Shown here: positions 63,010-64,000 of the stretch, in pieces
Layout of the letters: each line of letters opens with the position of its first letter
How positions within the stretch are numbered: position 1 is the first letter of the stretch
Origin: Enorma massiliensis phI
GTDB taxonomy: Bacteria; Actinomycetota; Coriobacteriia; Coriobacteriales; Coriobacteriaceae
Assembly (NCBI RefSeq): GCF_000311845.1
Contig: NZ_HE978574.1
Location: 939,612 to 1,003,611 of the forward strand
DNA length: 64,000 nt
Direction: 5' to 3'
Position numbers and translations under genes: made by a program
The notes under the pieces: generated by a model
The model's input: the letters and a program-made list of their open reading frames with translations, nothing else
Database searches by the model: none
Told to the model about the DNA's origin: nothing

Positions 63010-64000
63010 CTAGGCGACCTCGTCACGCGCGCCGGCGCGGCGGCGCATGACGGCGTAGCACGCGCCCGCGCCCGCGACGGCGCCGACACCCGCCCCGAGC
63101 GCCGCCATGCCGAAGGCGTCACCCGACGCGCCCTCGGTGGTGCCGCTGGCCGAGGTGGAGGCGAGCGCGCTTGCGAGCTGCTCGCTGACGAGCGACTGCT
63201 GCTCGACGAGGCTGTCGTACTGGTCGAACAGGTCCTTCACGCTCGTCGAGCCGTCCCCGTCCGCCTGGTTGGCAAGGGCTTCCTCGAGTTCGGCGCGCTT
63301 CGTCTCGAGCTGGTCGTTGATGCTGGAGGCGAGTGCCGTGAGGTCACTGATCGTGCTGGACGCGGCATCGCTCTCATCGACGGTTCCGCGTGCGACGGCC
63401 TTGAGCGTCTCGTTCGCCGATTGGATCGAGGATTGGGAGCCCTGCAGGTAGGAGTTGTACTGGCCCAAGAAGTCCTGCACGTAGACCATCTGGTTCTGGA
63501 TGCTTGACTCGATGCGATCCTGCTCTTCTTCGAGCGAGGCGATGACGGTGTCGATCTGATTCTTCGTGACCTTTCCGGCGGTCGCGCTGACCCCGAGGGC
63601 CTGGATGCGCGCCGCGAGGTCGGACGAGAGGTCGACGGTGTCCGTGGTTGAGGCCTTGCTGCTTAGGATCCGCAGCTCCTGGATGACGCTCGCGAGTTCC
63701 TGCTCCCGTTCCTGCTGCGCTTTGATCTCCTCGAGCTTCTGGGCTGCTTCCTGTTTTGCCTGAAGGGAGAGCTGCATCTGGAGCTGGGCGAACAAAAACT
63801 GGGTAGACGCCTGCGAGCTGACGCCGTCGAAGGTATAGCTCGGTGCGGGCCCGTCGGCCGATAGCACGGCGATGGCCGCGTTGACGTTGGCGGTCGTGGG
63901 GTCGGCCTCCGCCGCGTCGACGGCGTCCTGGGCCTTGTCGGCGGTTGCCTGTTCGGATTCGACGTTGTCGGCGAGGGCCGAGGCGTCGTCCGCGTAGACG
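63010..64000 (-). CDS. Coiled-coil surface protein with C-terminal membrane anchor (5' partial)
   Basis: At least 330 residues; the frame is open to the window edge, so the true start lies outside (GTG 63867 is internal). Ala-rich start, then heptad-type coiled coils (QAKQEAAQKLEEIKAQQERE; IDTVIASLEEEQDRIESSI; INDQLETKRAELEEALANQ), a Ser/Thr/Gly linker, a membrane segment (AALGAGVGAVAGAGACYAVM) and an Arg-rich tail, predicted cytoplasmic. Probably a type I surface protein with the coils outside. First gene of the PrsW operon. Confidence 0.78.
   Translation of the reverse strand, partial: VYADDASALADNVESEQATADKAQDAVDAAEADPTTANVNAAIAVLSADGPAPSYTFDGVSSQASTQFLFAQLQMQLSLQAKQEAAQKLEEIKAQQEREQELASVIQELRILSSKASTTDTVDLSSDLAARIQALGVSATAGKVTKNQIDTVIASLEEEQDRIESSIQNQMVYVQDFLGQYNSYLQGSQSSIQSANETLKAVARGTVDESDAASSTISDLTALASSINDQLETKRAELEEALANQADGDGSTSVKDLFDQYDSLVEQQSLVSEQLASALASTSASGTTEGASGDAFGMAALGAGVGAVAGAGACYAVMRRRAGARDEVA

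Overview
The window looks like a chromosomal segment of a high-GC, Gram-positive-type gut actinobacterium of the Coriobacteriia, most likely Collinsella or a close relative. This is inferred from gene content and style: a Rho factor with a long Arg/Asn-rich N-terminal extension, a sufCBDSU operon next to an Rrf2 regulator, a GGGtGRT protein beside a NifU-like scaffold, VanZ and SLH proteins, and LPXTG-like surface proteins. No rRNA or other species-level marker is present, so the genus is inference.

Layout. 0-19 kb is housekeeping: rho (5' end cut by the window), a CorA-type transporter, a short-chain dehydrogenase, a NifU-like/GGGtGRT pair, a stand-alone CofE-like ligase, tRNA-His and tRNA-Lys, a REP-associated transposase (RAYT), and the complete minus-strand sufC-B-D-S-U operon. 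An Rrf2 regulator diverges from suf. A secreted, probably cell-wall-anchored protein and tRNA-Gln/tRNA-Glu follow. This part is dotted with 25-33 bp palindromes made of an AT-rich complementary stem around a conserved G-rich core. 19-25 kb holds accessory membrane and unknown proteins, then an isolated GC-rich dTDP-glucose dehydratase gene. 25.9-43.2 kb is a low-GC surface-polysaccharide locus: glycosyltransferases, WecB, a flippase, an acyltransferase, a pyruvyltransferase and a polytopic membrane protein, plus a GH25 lysozyme with three SLH repeats. Four of its genes are frame-disrupted; three of these lie at A/T homopolymers and each is repaired by adding one base. 43.5-45.5 kb is an island edge: a DUF4365 protein, a truncated Wzt-type ATPase, an antitoxin-like ORF and tRNA-Arg.

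46-64 kb returns to high-GC core genes: ptsH-ptsI, a 1-phosphofructokinase-type kinase, cca, and a five-gene oligopeptide/nickel-type ABC importer whose first ATPase has a His-rich N-terminus. Next comes a STAS antagonist overlapping a membrane protein that fuses a SpoIIE/PP2C phosphatase to an anti-sigma-type ATPase. That gene is broken by a complete IS21-family element (istA/istB) with a 5-bp target duplication; joining the flanks restores the reading frame exactly. The window ends with a minus-strand operon of a coiled-coil surface protein (partial), a polytopic membrane protein and a PrsW-like intramembrane protease.

The most unusual signals are the modular stem-core palindromes with their RAYT, the IS21 interruption of the fused partner-switching protein, the shared homopolymer frameshift pattern in the polysaccharide locus, and the PrsW/coiled-coil operon. 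No CRISPR array, replication origin, integrase or rRNA gene was seen.
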